A stretch of 64,000 nt of DNA. Origin: Halogeometricum limi (GTDB taxonomy: Archaea; Halobacteriota; Halobacteria; Halobacteriales; Haloferacaceae). The translations under genes and the position numbers were made by a program. Each line of letters opens with the position of its first letter. Positions within the stretch are counted from its first letter, which is position 1. The notes beneath the pieces are model-generated. The model was not told the DNA's origin, did no database searches, and saw only the letters and a list, made by a program, of their open reading frames with translations. Positions 24,918-33,833 of the stretch are shown one piece after another. The stretch covers positions 486,769 through 550,768 of the forward strand of contig NZ_FOYS01000001.1 of NCBI RefSeq assembly GCF_900115785.1, given 5' to 3'.

Positions 24918-26786
24918 CTACAGCCCCCACCAGAACGCGATGGCCACCGACGTGACGACGGCGAGGAGCAGTTGGAGCGGACCGCCGACGCGGACGTAGT
25001 CGGTGAACGTGTAGCCGCCGGGGCCGTACACCATGAGGTTCGTCTGGTAGCCCACGGGCGTCACGAACGCGGTGGAGGCGGCGAACGTCACGCCGAGGAC
25101 GAACGAGAACGGGTCGGCACCGACGCTCTCGGCCGTCGAGACGGCTATCGGCAGAAAGAGCACGACGCTCGCGACGGGCGTGATGACGTTGGCGAACAGT
25201 CCCGTGAGCAGGTAGAACAGCGCGAGGACCGCGAGTATCGGGAGTCCGGCCGTCGCGCCGACGACGGCGTCGGCGACGAGGGCCGCCCCGCCCGTCTCCC
25301 GAAGCGCGATGCCGAGGGGGACGATGCCCGCGAGCAGGAAGATGACGTTCCAGTTCACGGCGTCGTACGCCTCGTTCGGCGAGATGACGTCGGTGACGAC
25401 CATGGCGACGACGCCCGCGAGGGCGGCGATGGCGATGGGGAGGACGCCGAGGGCGGCGACGGCGACGACGGAGAGGAGGATACCGACTGCGACGACGGTG
25501 GCGCGACTCACTCCCGTCTCGCGGACGCGCGCCATCACCTCGTCGAACACCTCGTTCGTCACGACGAAGTCGTCGGTCTCAGCGAGGAAGTCCGCCGCCT
25601 CGGCCGTCGTCTGCAGGAGGAGTGCGTCGCCGCCGCGGAGTTCGGTCGCGCCGATGCCGTCGCGCACGAGTTCGCCCCCGGCCCGTCGCACCGCCAGCAC
25701 GATTGCGTCGTAGCGTTCGCGGAGACGGGCGCTCTCGACCGTCTCCCCTTCCAACGGCGAGTTCGCGGGAACGACCAGTTCGACGAGCGTCGAGCGCTCC
25801 GGGTGGTCGAGTTCCGCGTCCGTCACCGCCGCGCGCGGGAGTTGTCTAAGTGCCGCGTACTCGACGAACCGTTGGATGCTCGGGGGATTCCCGCGGACGG
25901 TCAGGATGTCTCGGGCCTCCAACTGCCGGTCGGAGTCGGCGGCGACGAAGTGCTGGTCGCCGCGCACCACGTCCACCACGTCGATACCGAGGTCACGGCG
26001 GGCGTCCTCGGCGACCACCTGTGCGAAGTTCCCGACGAGTGGCGACCGAGACGTGACGAGAACCCGCGCGAGGTACGGTTGCACCTCGTAGCGCTCGGTC
26101 CGCGACCCCGGCGGGACGCGGGCGGGCAACAGCCACTTCCCCACGGTGAGGAGGTAGACGCCGCCGACGAGGAAGACGACGATGCCGACGGGGGTCAACT
26201 CGAAGACGCCGAACGACCGCCCCAACAGGTCCGCGGACAGTTCCGAGGCGACGAGGTTCGTCGCCGTTCCGAACAGCGTGAGCGTTCCCGCGAGCATCGA
26301 CGCGTACGAGAGCGGGATGAGCAGTTTCGACGGCGACACGCCCGCCTCGTTCGCGAGGTCAGTCACCATCGGGATGAAGACGGCGACGACGGGCGTGTTG
26401 TTGACGATGCCCGCGATGGGACCGGTGAGACCGACGATGGCGGCGAGGAGGCGGTTCTCGTCGCCGCGGGTGAGGTGGGCGACTTCGACGCCGAGGCGGC
26501 GGACGATGCCCGTCCGTTGGACGCCCGCGCTCAGGACGTACATCGCGATGATAGTCACCGTCGCGGGGTTCGAAAAGCCCGAGAGTCCGTCCGCCGCCGA
26601 GACGTTCGTGAACGGTTCGAGAGCCACGAGGACGACGACGACGCCGATGGCCGTCACGTCCGGCGACACCGCCTCCGAGACGAACAGGGCGACGGCGGCG
26701 ACGAGGACGGCGAAGACGACGAGAACGTCCGCCGAGACGGACGTACCGAACACGTCGACTGCGGCGACGAGGCTCTCGATGTGCAT
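24918..26786 (-). CDS. SLC13-family permease with paired RCK_C (TrkA-C) domains
   Basis: The 622-residue membrane protein has two helical halves. The first (about 1-220) carries AGIVNNTPVVAVFIPMV and GTATNLVASE, and the second lies at about 430-622. Between them are two RCK_C domains (about 230-310 and 325-405) that probably sense a ligand. The family includes sodium-coupled dicarboxylate, sulfate and citrate carriers; the substrate is not readable. The ATG at 26784-26786 is used because AGTATATG lies about 29 bases upstream; a start at 26813 would fall inside that box. Confidence 0.85.
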   Translation of the reverse strand: MHIESLVAAVDVFGTSVSADVLVVFAVLVAAVALFVSEAVSPDVTAIGVVVVLVALEPFTNVSAADGLSGFSNPATVTIIAMYVLSAGVQRTGIVRRLGVEVAHLTRGDENRLLAAIVGLTGPIAGIVNNTPVVAVFIPMVTDLANEAGVSPSKLLIPLSYASMLAGTLTLFGTATNLVASELSADLLGRSFGVFELTPVGIVVFLVGGVYLLTVGKWLLPARVPPGSRTERYEVQPYLARVLVTSRSPLVGNFAQVVAEDARRDLGIDVVDVVRGDQHFVAADSDRQLEARDILTVRGNPPSIQRFVEYAALRQLPRAAVTDAELDHPERSTLVELVVPANSPLEGETVESARLRERYDAIVLAVRRAGGELVRDGIGATELRGGDALLLQTTAEAADFLAETDDFVVTNEVFDEVMARVRETGVSRATVVAVGILLSVVAVAALGVLPIAIAALAGVVAMVVTDVISPNEAYDAVNWNVIFLLAGIVPLGIALRETGGAALVADAVVGATAGLPILAVLALFYLLTGLFANVITPVASVVLFLPIAVSTAESVGADPFSFVLGVTFAASTAFVTPVGYQTNLMVYGPGGYTFTDYVRVGGPLQLLLAVVTSVAIAFWWGL

Positions 26787-26810
26787 ACGAGACGACACGT
26801 CGGACGCGGA

Positions 26811-26819
26811 CATATACTC
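26811..26819 (-). promoter_or_regulatory. TATA box for the SLC13 gene
   Basis: CATATACTC (GAGTATATG on the minus strand) lies 25-33 bases upstream of the start at 26786. It decides between the two possible starts, because the longer reading frame begins within this box. Confidence 0.55.
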
Positions 26820-26882
26820 TCGTCCGACCCGTTCGAGGTCCGCAGACGTTCACACACCGCGGCGCTTTTCGTCTCCGATGTA

Positions 26883-26896
26883 GTAGGCACGCCTAC
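26883..26896. promoter_or_regulatory. Palindrome GTAGGC-AC-GCCTAC at the DUF7533-like start
   Basis: A perfect 6-bp inverted repeat with a 2-base spacer ends one base before the ATG at 26898, between a weak TATA-like GCTTTTCG about 30 bases upstream and the start. A repressor dimer bound here would cover the transcription start. The TAGGC/GCCTA halves recall DtxR-family metal-regulator sites, but this is only resemblance. Confidence 0.4.
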
Positions 26897-26897
26897 G

Positions 26898-27137
26898 ATG
26901 CGACTCGGAATCCTCGGAACGATTCAACTCGCGGCGACGCTGATATTCGCCGTTCCGGTCGGCGTCTTCGGGTTGAACACGCTCCTCGACGGACAACAGA
27001 TTCTCGGCGGGGGTCTCCTCGCCGTCGCGGTGTTGATGGTCGTCCTCCCGCACGTCCTCACGACGCCCGGCGACATCCCCGCGAAAATCGGCGAGAAACT
27101 CGTCGGAAGCGCCGTGAAGACGCCCGACGACGAGTAG
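26898..27137 (+). CDS. DUF7533-like small membrane protein, 79 aa
   Basis: The 79-residue protein has two membrane helices (about 4-26, GILGTIQLAATLIFAVPVGVFGL, and 36-54, ILGGGLLAVAVLMVVLPHVL). A short cytosolic tail with a TPGDIPAKIGEKLVG motif and an acidic end follows. It resembles the haloarchaeal family recalled as DUF7533; its function is unknown. A perfect palindrome touches its start codon, so it may be controlled by a dedicated repressor. Confidence 0.78.
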   Translation: MRLGILGTIQLAATLIFAVPVGVFGLNTLLDGQQILGGGLLAVAVLMVVLPHVLTTPGDIPAKIGEKLVGSAVKTPDDE

Positions 27138-27157
27138 ACCGCTTCTCGACGACGTCG

Positions 27158-28324
27158 TTACTCCGTCCGCGGTGCGAACGACCGCGGATACTCGTGCAGC
27201 ACCTCGTGGCCGTCGTCGGTGACGGCGACCAACTCTTCTAGTCGGACGCCGCCCCGTTCGGGGTCGTAAACGCCCGGTTCGACGGTGAACACCATCCCCG
27301 GTTCGAGTTCGACCGGGTCGCGGAGCGACGGTCCCTCGTGCAGTGAGACGCCGACGCCGTGGCCGGTGCCGTGCGTGAACCCCGCCTCGCCCTCGTCCGC
27401 GTTCGGGTCGAAGCCGTAGGCGGCGAGTTCGGCGGCCGCCTCGCGGTGGACGTCGGCGGCGTCCGCGCCCGGCGCTATCTCGTCGAGTGCGGCGTCGAGT
27501 GCCGCTTCGACGGCGACGTAGGCGCGGCGTTCCCACCCGCCGTCGCTGTCGACGACGTACGTCCGCGAGAGGTCGCCGTAGTAGCCGTGCGGGCCGCGCG
27601 GTGAGAGGTCGAGGAGGACCGTCTCGCCGGGGTGAAGCACGTCCGTGCCGGTGTAGTGGAGGTCCGCGCAGGTCGGTCCCGCGCCGACGACGGTGTTGCC
27701 CGCGTCGCGGACGCCGTAGACGGCGAACTCGGCGTTCACCTGTCGACGGAGGCGTTCCGTGGAGAGAGGGCCGCCCTCCCAGACGAGTTCGTCTCCCTCG
27801 ACGCGACTCTCGGCGAGTATCGTCTCCGCGCGGCGCATCCCGCGAACGGCGGCGCGTTGGACCCGCCGGAGGCAGTCCAGTTCCGCGTCGGTCTTCACGA
27901 GGCGCGCGTCGGCGACGGCCGTCGTCGACCGGAGGTCGTAGCCCGCGCGTTCGAGGTGGACGGCGGCGTCGTGCGGAATCGACTGCGGGACGAGGACGAG
28001 TCCGGCGTCGACGCCGAACGCGGCGAGTGCCTCTGCGGCGCGGACGCCCGCCGGGTCGCCGACGCCGTCCATCCGGACGGTGCCGTCGAACTCGCGGGTC
28101 GCCTGCTCTTCGAACAGTCCCGGTGCGCAGAGGACGCTCTCGCCGTCAGCGCGGACGAACGCGTAGTCGCGGTCCGGGCCGTCGAACCGCGTGAGATATC
28201 GCAGGTCGTCGTCGAACCGGTCGCCGACGGCGACGAACCCGACGGCGTCGGCCGCGTCGAGTGCGTCGTCGAGGAACGCGCGGTCCGTCGTCGGTGCGGG
28301 CAGCGAGTCGGGGGCGTCGCGCAT
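27158..28324 (-). CDS. M24-family metallopeptidase (Xaa-Pro peptidase-like)
   Basis: The 388-residue protein has a creatinase-like N-domain (1-150) and a C-terminal pita-bread metallopeptidase domain. The metal ligands are visible: Asp in VLLDLSPRG and YYGDLSRTY, His in THGTGHGVGVSLHEG, Glu in FTVEPGVYD and Glu in GVRLEELVAV. These enzymes remove N-terminal residues before proline in the cytosol. It starts 3 bases after the UvrD-like helicase stop and so is probably in the same operon. Confidence 0.92.
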   Translation of the reverse strand: MRDAPDSLPAPTTDRAFLDDALDAADAVGFVAVGDRFDDDLRYLTRFDGPDRDYAFVRADGESVLCAPGLFEEQATREFDGTVRMDGVGDPAGVRAAEALAAFGVDAGLVLVPQSIPHDAAVHLERAGYDLRSTTAVADARLVKTDAELDCLRRVQRAAVRGMRRAETILAESRVEGDELVWEGGPLSTERLRRQVNAEFAVYGVRDAGNTVVGAGPTCADLHYTGTDVLHPGETVLLDLSPRGPHGYYGDLSRTYVVDSDGGWERRAYVAVEAALDAALDEIAPGADAADVHREAAAELAAYGFDPNADEGEAGFTHGTGHGVGVSLHEGPSLRDPVELEPGMVFTVEPGVYDPERGGVRLEELVAVTDDGHEVLHEYPRSFAPRTE

Positions 28325-28327
28325 CGA

Positions 28328-30187
28328 CTACGCTTCGGGTTCGGGCGTCGGCGTGTCGCCCGTCTGCGCCTCTTCGAGGAGTTCCTCTATCGGCGTGTCG
28401 CGAACCTCGTTGTGGAGCAGGACGCTCACGGGGAGCGTCGGCGCGCCCTTCACGACGTTCTCCAAGATGACGAGGCGTTCGCGGGCACGCGAGAGGCCGA
28501 CGTAGAACACGCGACGTTCGTTGTCGGTGAGGATGGGGACGGGGTCGGTCGTGGAGGTGAACTCGTCGACGCCCGGCACCTCCTCGTCGTCGATGGAGGC
28601 GGCCATCTGCTCGACCACCTTCTCGGTCAGGTCGGTGGAGACGAACACGTGGTCGGCCTCGCGACCCTTCGCGGAGTGGATGGTGCCGACGCGGACGCGG
28701 TTGGGGTCCATCCCGCGGTACTCGCCGTCGAAGTAGGCCTCGACGGACTTGCGCTGGAACGACGTGACCTTCCGGACCATGTCGCCGGCGGCGGCCCCGT
28801 CGGGGACGAACGGCGCGTGGTCGGTGATGACGTCGGGTTCGACTTCGAGCTCGGTCAGGTCCTCGACGCCTTCCGTGTCCTGCAGGTCGTCGATGTAGTC
28901 GAACAGGTCGTCGCGTTCGTTCGACCCGAACGCGGAGTCCTGCAGCATATCGGCGAGTCGACGGGCTTCCAGACCGTTGATGTTCTCTTCGCGTTCGAGT
29001 TTCTCGATGGCCTCGACGTACTGTGTCAGGCGGTCGGTCCACATCCGCTGGTCGGTGAGGACCGAAAAGGGGATTCCGAGCGGGAGGAACTCGTCGATGA
29101 ACTGGAACATCTGGTAGCGCGCGCGGAACAGGAGCATGATGCTCTCGTCGTCGTCGTCGTCCTTCTCGATGGTGTAGCGGACGTTCCGCGCGAGGTCCAG
29201 CATCGAGGGCGAACTGACGCCCTCGACGACGCCGCCCTCTTTCCGGGGTCTGAGGTCTTTCTCCTGGCGCTTGTCGATGTGGCGAATCTCCTTGTTCACC
29301 ACGTCGAGAATCTTCGAGGGGAGGCGGTAGGAGTTCGGCAGGACCACGTCCTCGTCGCGTTCGGTGTCGAGGAGGAGGTTCGGGTCCGCACCCTGCCACG
29401 CGTAGACGACCTGGTCGTCGTCACCGGCGATGAGGACGTTCTCTAAGTGGGGGAGCCACTCCTGATAGACGTCGTACTGCAGGGTGGTGATGTCCTGAAA
29501 CTCGTCGATGACGAGGTAGTCCACGTTCGGGACGAGCGAACGCTGTTTCACTCGTTCGAGCATGTCCGCGAAGCCGACGAGTCCGTTGTCGCCTTTGTAC
29601 TTCCGCCAACCGCGGATGACGCTCGGCACGTCGATTCGGTCGTCGTCGCCGGGCCACGTCGGCGTGTACTTGTTGCCCTCCTGCGCGTTGGGGTCTATCT
29701 CGGGCGGCAGACGGACCTCCTCGACGTTCCAGTTGAATGGCACGTCGTACCAGTCGGCCACGTCGCGCCGCGTCCGCTGGAGCCACTGACTTGTCGCGAT
29801 AATCTTGTTCCCGATGGTCGTCGAGCGCGCGGTTCGACGGCCCGCGCCCCCGTACTCGTCTTCGAACTCGACGCCGAAGTCCTCGCAGAACTCCTTTTTG
29901 TCCTTCTCGCCGACGACGTCGTTCCGCGAGAGGTCGAGCAGTTCGTACGCCTTCGCGTGCATCGTCGCGACGTTGCCCTGTAACGCCCGCGGCGAGATGT
30001 CGAGTCGCTCTGCGAGGCGTTCGCGAATCTCCGCGGCGGCGGCGCGCGTGTACGAGACGACGAGTATGTCCCGAATCGTCACGTCGTCGTCTTCGAGAAT
30101 CTCCTCGACTCGGTCGAGGAGGGCCGTCGTCTTCCCGCTACCCGGACCCCCGAACAGACGGGTGACTGTCGCGTCGGAGTCGGTCAT
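28328..30187 (-). CDS. UvrD/Rep-family SF1 DNA helicase
   Basis: The 619-residue superfamily 1A helicase shows all core motifs in order: Walker A GGPGSGKTTALL (residues 13-24), VVSYTRAAAAEIRERL (Ia), DYLVIDEFQDITTLQ (II), GDDDQVVYAWQGADP (III), NSYRLPSKIL (IV), RVGTIHSAKGREADHVFVS (V) and VFYVGLSRARERLVIL (VI). It translocates 3' to 5' on single-stranded DNA and probably acts in repair or replication restart. It is shorter than bacterial UvrD (about 720 aa), mainly in the 2B and C-terminal parts. It leads the operon with the M24 peptidase. Confidence 0.93.
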   Translation of the reverse strand: MTDSDATVTRLFGGPGSGKTTALLDRVEEILEDDDVTIRDILVVSYTRAAAAEIRERLAERLDISPRALQGNVATMHAKAYELLDLSRNDVVGEKDKKEFCEDFGVEFEDEYGGAGRRTARSTTIGNKIIATSQWLQRTRRDVADWYDVPFNWNVEEVRLPPEIDPNAQEGNKYTPTWPGDDDRIDVPSVIRGWRKYKGDNGLVGFADMLERVKQRSLVPNVDYLVIDEFQDITTLQYDVYQEWLPHLENVLIAGDDDQVVYAWQGADPNLLLDTERDEDVVLPNSYRLPSKILDVVNKEIRHIDKRQEKDLRPRKEGGVVEGVSSPSMLDLARNVRYTIEKDDDDDESIMLLFRARYQMFQFIDEFLPLGIPFSVLTDQRMWTDRLTQYVEAIEKLEREENINGLEARRLADMLQDSAFGSNERDDLFDYIDDLQDTEGVEDLTELEVEPDVITDHAPFVPDGAAAGDMVRKVTSFQRKSVEAYFDGEYRGMDPNRVRVGTIHSAKGREADHVFVSTDLTEKVVEQMAASIDDEEVPGVDEFTSTTDPVPILTDNERRVFYVGLSRARERLVILENVVKGAPTLPVSVLLHNEVRDTPIEELLEEAQTGDTPTPEPEA

Positions 30188-30294
30188 TGTACACGTTCAC
30201 GGACTTATCCCTGATAAACTGCCTGCTTTGGGGAACGGCGAAAATTGCGGAGAACGAGGGTCGAACGTCGATACGACGGCGGCGTGTGTGCACC

Positions 30295-30480
30295 CTATCG
30301 CGCTCGCGGGTCCCACCCACAGACGGTGCAGTCGATGGCTGCTTTGTCGTGAATCGCCCCGCAGTCTGGACACTGCTTCTTGTTATAAGATGTCTCCCAG
30401 TCTTCCTCGGATACGTCGTGACCGCGGTCGTCCAAGAACTGGTCGAACAGCGCCTCATCGGCGTTGGGTGCTGAGGCCAT
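30295..30480 (-). CDS. HVO_0416-type small zinc-finger protein, 61 aa
   Basis: The 61-residue protein has a helical N-terminal half (ADEALFDQFLDDRGHDVSEEDW) and a zinc ribbon, CPDC (C37/C40) with CTVC (C51/C54), followed by GWDPRAR. This layout matches a haloarchaeal family known as HVO_0416 family zinc-finger protein; its function is unknown. The ATG at 30478-30480 is used; the upstream alternative adds eight unlike residues. It lies upstream of the UvrD-like gene, but that gene has its own TATA-like TTTATC. Confidence 0.82.
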   Translation of the reverse strand: MASAPNADEALFDQFLDDRGHDVSEEDWETSYNKKQCPDCGAIHDKAAIDCTVCGWDPRAR

Positions 30481-30590
30481 ACATGGTGTGCTATGGCGTA
30501 CCACTACTTAGTCTTGTTGCCCGTCCCCATCCGGTGAGAGCACTCCATAGACTCCCGAGACCGAAGGGCACCGTTTCGAGCCGAGCGCTC

Positions 30591-32075
30591 CTACAGGTCG
30601 TACAGCGACCCGAACTTCGTCGTCGCGTAGTCGCAGAAGGCGTCCGCGGAGAGCGGTTCGCCCGTCGCCTCCACGACGAGTTCGTCCGTCGGGTACCGGC
30701 GGCCGCGTCGGTGGACGTTCTCGGCCAAGAACTCGTGGACGGGCGCGAACTCGCCGTCGCGAATCAGGGCGTCTACGTCGTCCAGTTCCGCGCGCATCGC
30801 GGCGTCTAACTGCGCCGCCAGCACGCTCCCGACGGTGTAGTTCTGGAAGGCGGCGAGGTAGCCCGCCGTCCAGTGGATGTCCTGCATGCATCCCTCGGCG
30901 TCCGTCTCCGGCCGAACGCCCAGATACTCCTCCATCTTCTCGTTCCACACCGCGGGCACCTCGGACACCTCGATGTCGCCGCCGAGGAGTGCCTTCTCCG
31001 TTTCGAAGCGCACGAGGATGTGCAGGTGGTAGGTCAACTCGTCGGCTTCGACGCGAATCACGTTGTCCGGTTTCACGCGGTTGACGGCGGCGTAACCCGC
31101 CTCCGCGGTCGTATCCGTGCCGAGTCGGTCGTTCACCGTCCCGACGAACCCCTCCCAGAACGCCTTCGACCGGCCGACGTGGTTCTCGAAGAACCGCGAT
31201 TGGGACTCGTGGACGCCGTGACTCCCCGACTCGCCGAGGGGAGTCGCGTAGTGCTCTTGCGGCAACCCGAGGTTGTAGGTGGCGTGGCCGAACTCGTGAA
31301 TCGTGGAGGTGAGCGCCGCGAGCGGGTCGTCCTCGTCGACTCGCGTCGTCACGCGGCAGTCGAACTGCGTGCCGAAGGTGAACGGGTGCGCGGAGGTGTC
31401 GAGTCGGCCCCGGTTCCAATCGTAGCCCACGAGGTCCAACGCGTCCTCCGAGAGCGCCAACTGCGACGCCTCGTCGTACGTCCCGCCGAACGGCGTCGGC
31501 AACTCCTCGGCGGCGCGAATGTCGTCGATGAGAGGGACGAGCGTCTCTTTCAACTGCGCGAATATCTCTTCCACCGTCGAGAGCGGCAGGTGCGGTTCGG
31601 AGTCCTCGTAGATGGCCTCGAACGGGTGTTTCTCGGGGTCGAGATGTTCGGCGCGTTCCCGGTACAACTCGACGATTCGCTCCAGCGTAGGCGCGAGTGC
31701 GTCGAAGTCGTCCTCGGCCTTCGCCTCCACCCACGCCTCGTGCGCGCTCGACTCCACGCGCGAAATCTCTTCGACGAGTTCGTCCGGGACGCGGACGGCG
31801 CGTTCGTGTTGCCGCCGAATCTCGCGGACGACCGCTCGCCGTTCGTCGTCGAGGTGCGCCTCGTCCGCCTCGTCGAGTAACGCGCCGAGTTCGTCGGCGG
31901 TCAACAGGTCGTGTCGGACCGCAGAGAGCGTCGAACGCTGTTCGGCGCGGGCGGGCGTTCCGCCCGCGGGCATCATCGTCTGTTGGTCCCACATCAGCAT
32001 CCCGTCGGCGTGCCGGACGTTCGAGACGCGTCGGTAGTGGTCGAGGAGGGCGTCGTACGTGTCGCTCGTGGACAT
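30591..32075 (-). CDS. M32 carboxypeptidase, copy 1
   Basis: This is a 494-residue thermostable carboxypeptidase 1-type (family M32) metallopeptidase, an all-helical enzyme that removes C-terminal amino acids except proline. The zinc site HEFGH is at residues 260-264 (STIHEFGHATYN), followed by the conserved ESQSRFFENHVGRS helix and HPFT near residue 230. It is a clear paralogue of the next gene upstream, and the two run in the same direction with a 143-base gap. Both keep the full active site. Confidence 0.95.
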   Translation of the reverse strand: MSTSDTYDALLDHYRRVSNVRHADGMLMWDQQTMMPAGGTPARAEQRSTLSAVRHDLLTADELGALLDEADEAHLDDERRAVVREIRRQHERAVRVPDELVEEISRVESSAHEAWVEAKAEDDFDALAPTLERIVELYRERAEHLDPEKHPFEAIYEDSEPHLPLSTVEEIFAQLKETLVPLIDDIRAAEELPTPFGGTYDEASQLALSEDALDLVGYDWNRGRLDTSAHPFTFGTQFDCRVTTRVDEDDPLAALTSTIHEFGHATYNLGLPQEHYATPLGESGSHGVHESQSRFFENHVGRSKAFWEGFVGTVNDRLGTDTTAEAGYAAVNRVKPDNVIRVEADELTYHLHILVRFETEKALLGGDIEVSEVPAVWNEKMEEYLGVRPETDAEGCMQDIHWTAGYLAAFQNYTVGSVLAAQLDAAMRAELDDVDALIRDGEFAPVHEFLAENVHRRGRRYPTDELVVEATGEPLSADAFCDYATTKFGSLYDL

Positions 32076-32218
32076 GTCTCGTGGCTCTCGCTCGCGACGT
32101 AAGAAGCTCCGTCACCCGGCAGTCCGCGAAAGAACCGTGGTGCGTGCCCGCACCTTCAGCGTCGTTTACGCGCCGGGTTCGTCGTCTGCACCACCCGCGT
32201 CTGCGCCGCCCGCGCCGT

Positions 32219-33757
32219 CTACGCGTCGATGCCGTACAGGTCGCCGTACTTCTCGGTCACGTAGTCGAGGAAGTCGTCCGCGGCGAAGTCCTCGCCCGTC
32301 GCCTCCACGACGAGTTCGTTCGTCTCGTAGCGCGCGCCGTGCTGGTGGACGTTCTCGGTCAACCACTCGTGGAGCGGTTCGAAGTCACCGTCTTCGATGT
32401 GCGATTCGAGGTCGTCCACGTCGTCCTCGGCGGCGGCGTACAGTTGCGCGGCCATCACCGACCCGAGCGAGTACGTCGGGAAGTAGCCGAAGTTACCGTG
32501 GCTCCAGTGGATGTCCTGCAGACAGCCTTCCGAGTCCGTCTCGGGGCGGATGCCGAGATACTCCTCGTACTTGTCGTTCCACACTTCCGGCACGTCTTCG
32601 ACGTCGATGTCGCCGGAGATGAGCGCGCGCTCTATCTCGAACCGGACGATGATGTGCAGGTGGTAGGTCAGTTCGTCGGACTCGACGCGGATGAGGTTGT
32701 CCTCGTACACCTGATTGGCCGCCTCGTACGCCTCCTCCAGCGTCACGTCCTCCGCTTTCGGGAAGTGCTCTTTGAACTTCGGGAGGAGCACGTTCCAGAA
32801 CGCCTTCGACCGGCCGACGTGGTTCTCCCACAGACGCGACTGCGACTCGTGGACCGAGAGGTCACGCGACTCGCCCAGCGGCGTCGCGTAGTGCTCGTCC
32901 GGCAGCCCGAGGTTGTAGGTGGCGTGGCCGAACTCGTGGACCGTCGAGAACAGCGAGCCGAGGGGGTCCGTCTCGTCGAAGCGCGTCGTCACGCGAGCGT
33001 CGAACATCGTCCCCGAGGAGAACGGGTGCGAGGAGGTGTCCAGACGGCCGCGCTCCCACGGATAGCCGAGCGTCGACAGCACGTCGCGGCAGAGTTCCTC
33101 TTGGTCTTCTTCGGGGTACTCGCCCGCCCGCGTGAAGGCGTCCGTCGCGATGTCGTCGCCCTCCTCGCGAATCTGCGTGATCATCGGCACGAGCGTGTCG
33201 CGGAGTTCGTCGAGGATGGACTCCGCCTGTTCGAGCGGCAAGCAGGGCTCGAAGTCCTCGAACAGCACCTCGTAGGGGTCTTTGTCCGGGTCGATGTGTT
33301 CCGCGTACTCGCGCTTGAGTTCGACGTGCTTCTGCAGGTGCGGCGCGAAGATGGAGAAGTCGTTCTCGGCTTTCGCTTTCTCCCACGCGGGAAGCGCCTC
33401 CGAGGAGGCGGTCGAAATCTCTTCGACGAGTTCCGAGGGGACGCTCACCGCGCGGTCGTACTTCCGGCGAATCTCGCGGACGACGCCCGCCTGTTCGTCG
33501 GTCAGGTCGGCGTCTTCGAGTTCGTCCAGCGCCTCGCCCACCTCGTCGTCGGTGAGCAGTTCGTGCGACAGCGACGAGAGCGTCGAGAGCTGCTGGGAAC
33601 GCGCGGGATTGCCGCCCTCTGGCATCATCACCTGCTGGTCCCACGAGAGGAGTCCGGCCGCGTTGCGGACGTTCGAGACTCGCTTGTACGTCTGGAGGAG
33701 TTGCGTGTAGGCTTCGGGGGCCGACTCCGCGTCGGCACCTGTTGCTTCGGTCGCCAT
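32219..33757 (-). CDS. M32 carboxypeptidase, copy 2
   Basis: The 512-residue M32 carboxypeptidase has HEFGH at residues 274-278 (STVHEFGHATYN), HPFSSGTMFDARVTTRF before it and ESQSRLWENHVGRS after it. It begins MATEATGADAES at 33757; a start 10 codons upstream is possible but adds a non-family stretch. Compared with copy 1 it has a longer acidic segment around residues 200-225 (DDIATDAFTRAGEYPEEDQE). Tandem retention of two intact copies suggests different substrates or expression. Confidence 0.94.
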   Translation of the reverse strand: MATEATGADAESAPEAYTQLLQTYKRVSNVRNAAGLLSWDQQVMMPEGGNPARSQQLSTLSSLSHELLTDDEVGEALDELEDADLTDEQAGVVREIRRKYDRAVSVPSELVEEISTASSEALPAWEKAKAENDFSIFAPHLQKHVELKREYAEHIDPDKDPYEVLFEDFEPCLPLEQAESILDELRDTLVPMITQIREEGDDIATDAFTRAGEYPEEDQEELCRDVLSTLGYPWERGRLDTSSHPFSSGTMFDARVTTRFDETDPLGSLFSTVHEFGHATYNLGLPDEHYATPLGESRDLSVHESQSRLWENHVGRSKAFWNVLLPKFKEHFPKAEDVTLEEAYEAANQVYEDNLIRVESDELTYHLHIIVRFEIERALISGDIDVEDVPEVWNDKYEEYLGIRPETDSEGCLQDIHWSHGNFGYFPTYSLGSVMAAQLYAAAEDDVDDLESHIEDGDFEPLHEWLTENVHQHGARYETNELVVEATGEDFAADDFLDYVTEKYGDLYGIDA

Positions 33758-33833
33758 ATCGAACCGAAACACCTCCCGCATTATCAACCATGTGTATCCG
33801 GGTGTGCGGCTCGTTCACATTTCTCTCTCTTCG

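Noticed and set aside
24972-27137. A 721-codon plus-strand frame
   Set aside because: Antisense shadow of the SLC13 gene; only its last 79 codons form a real protein (26898-27137).
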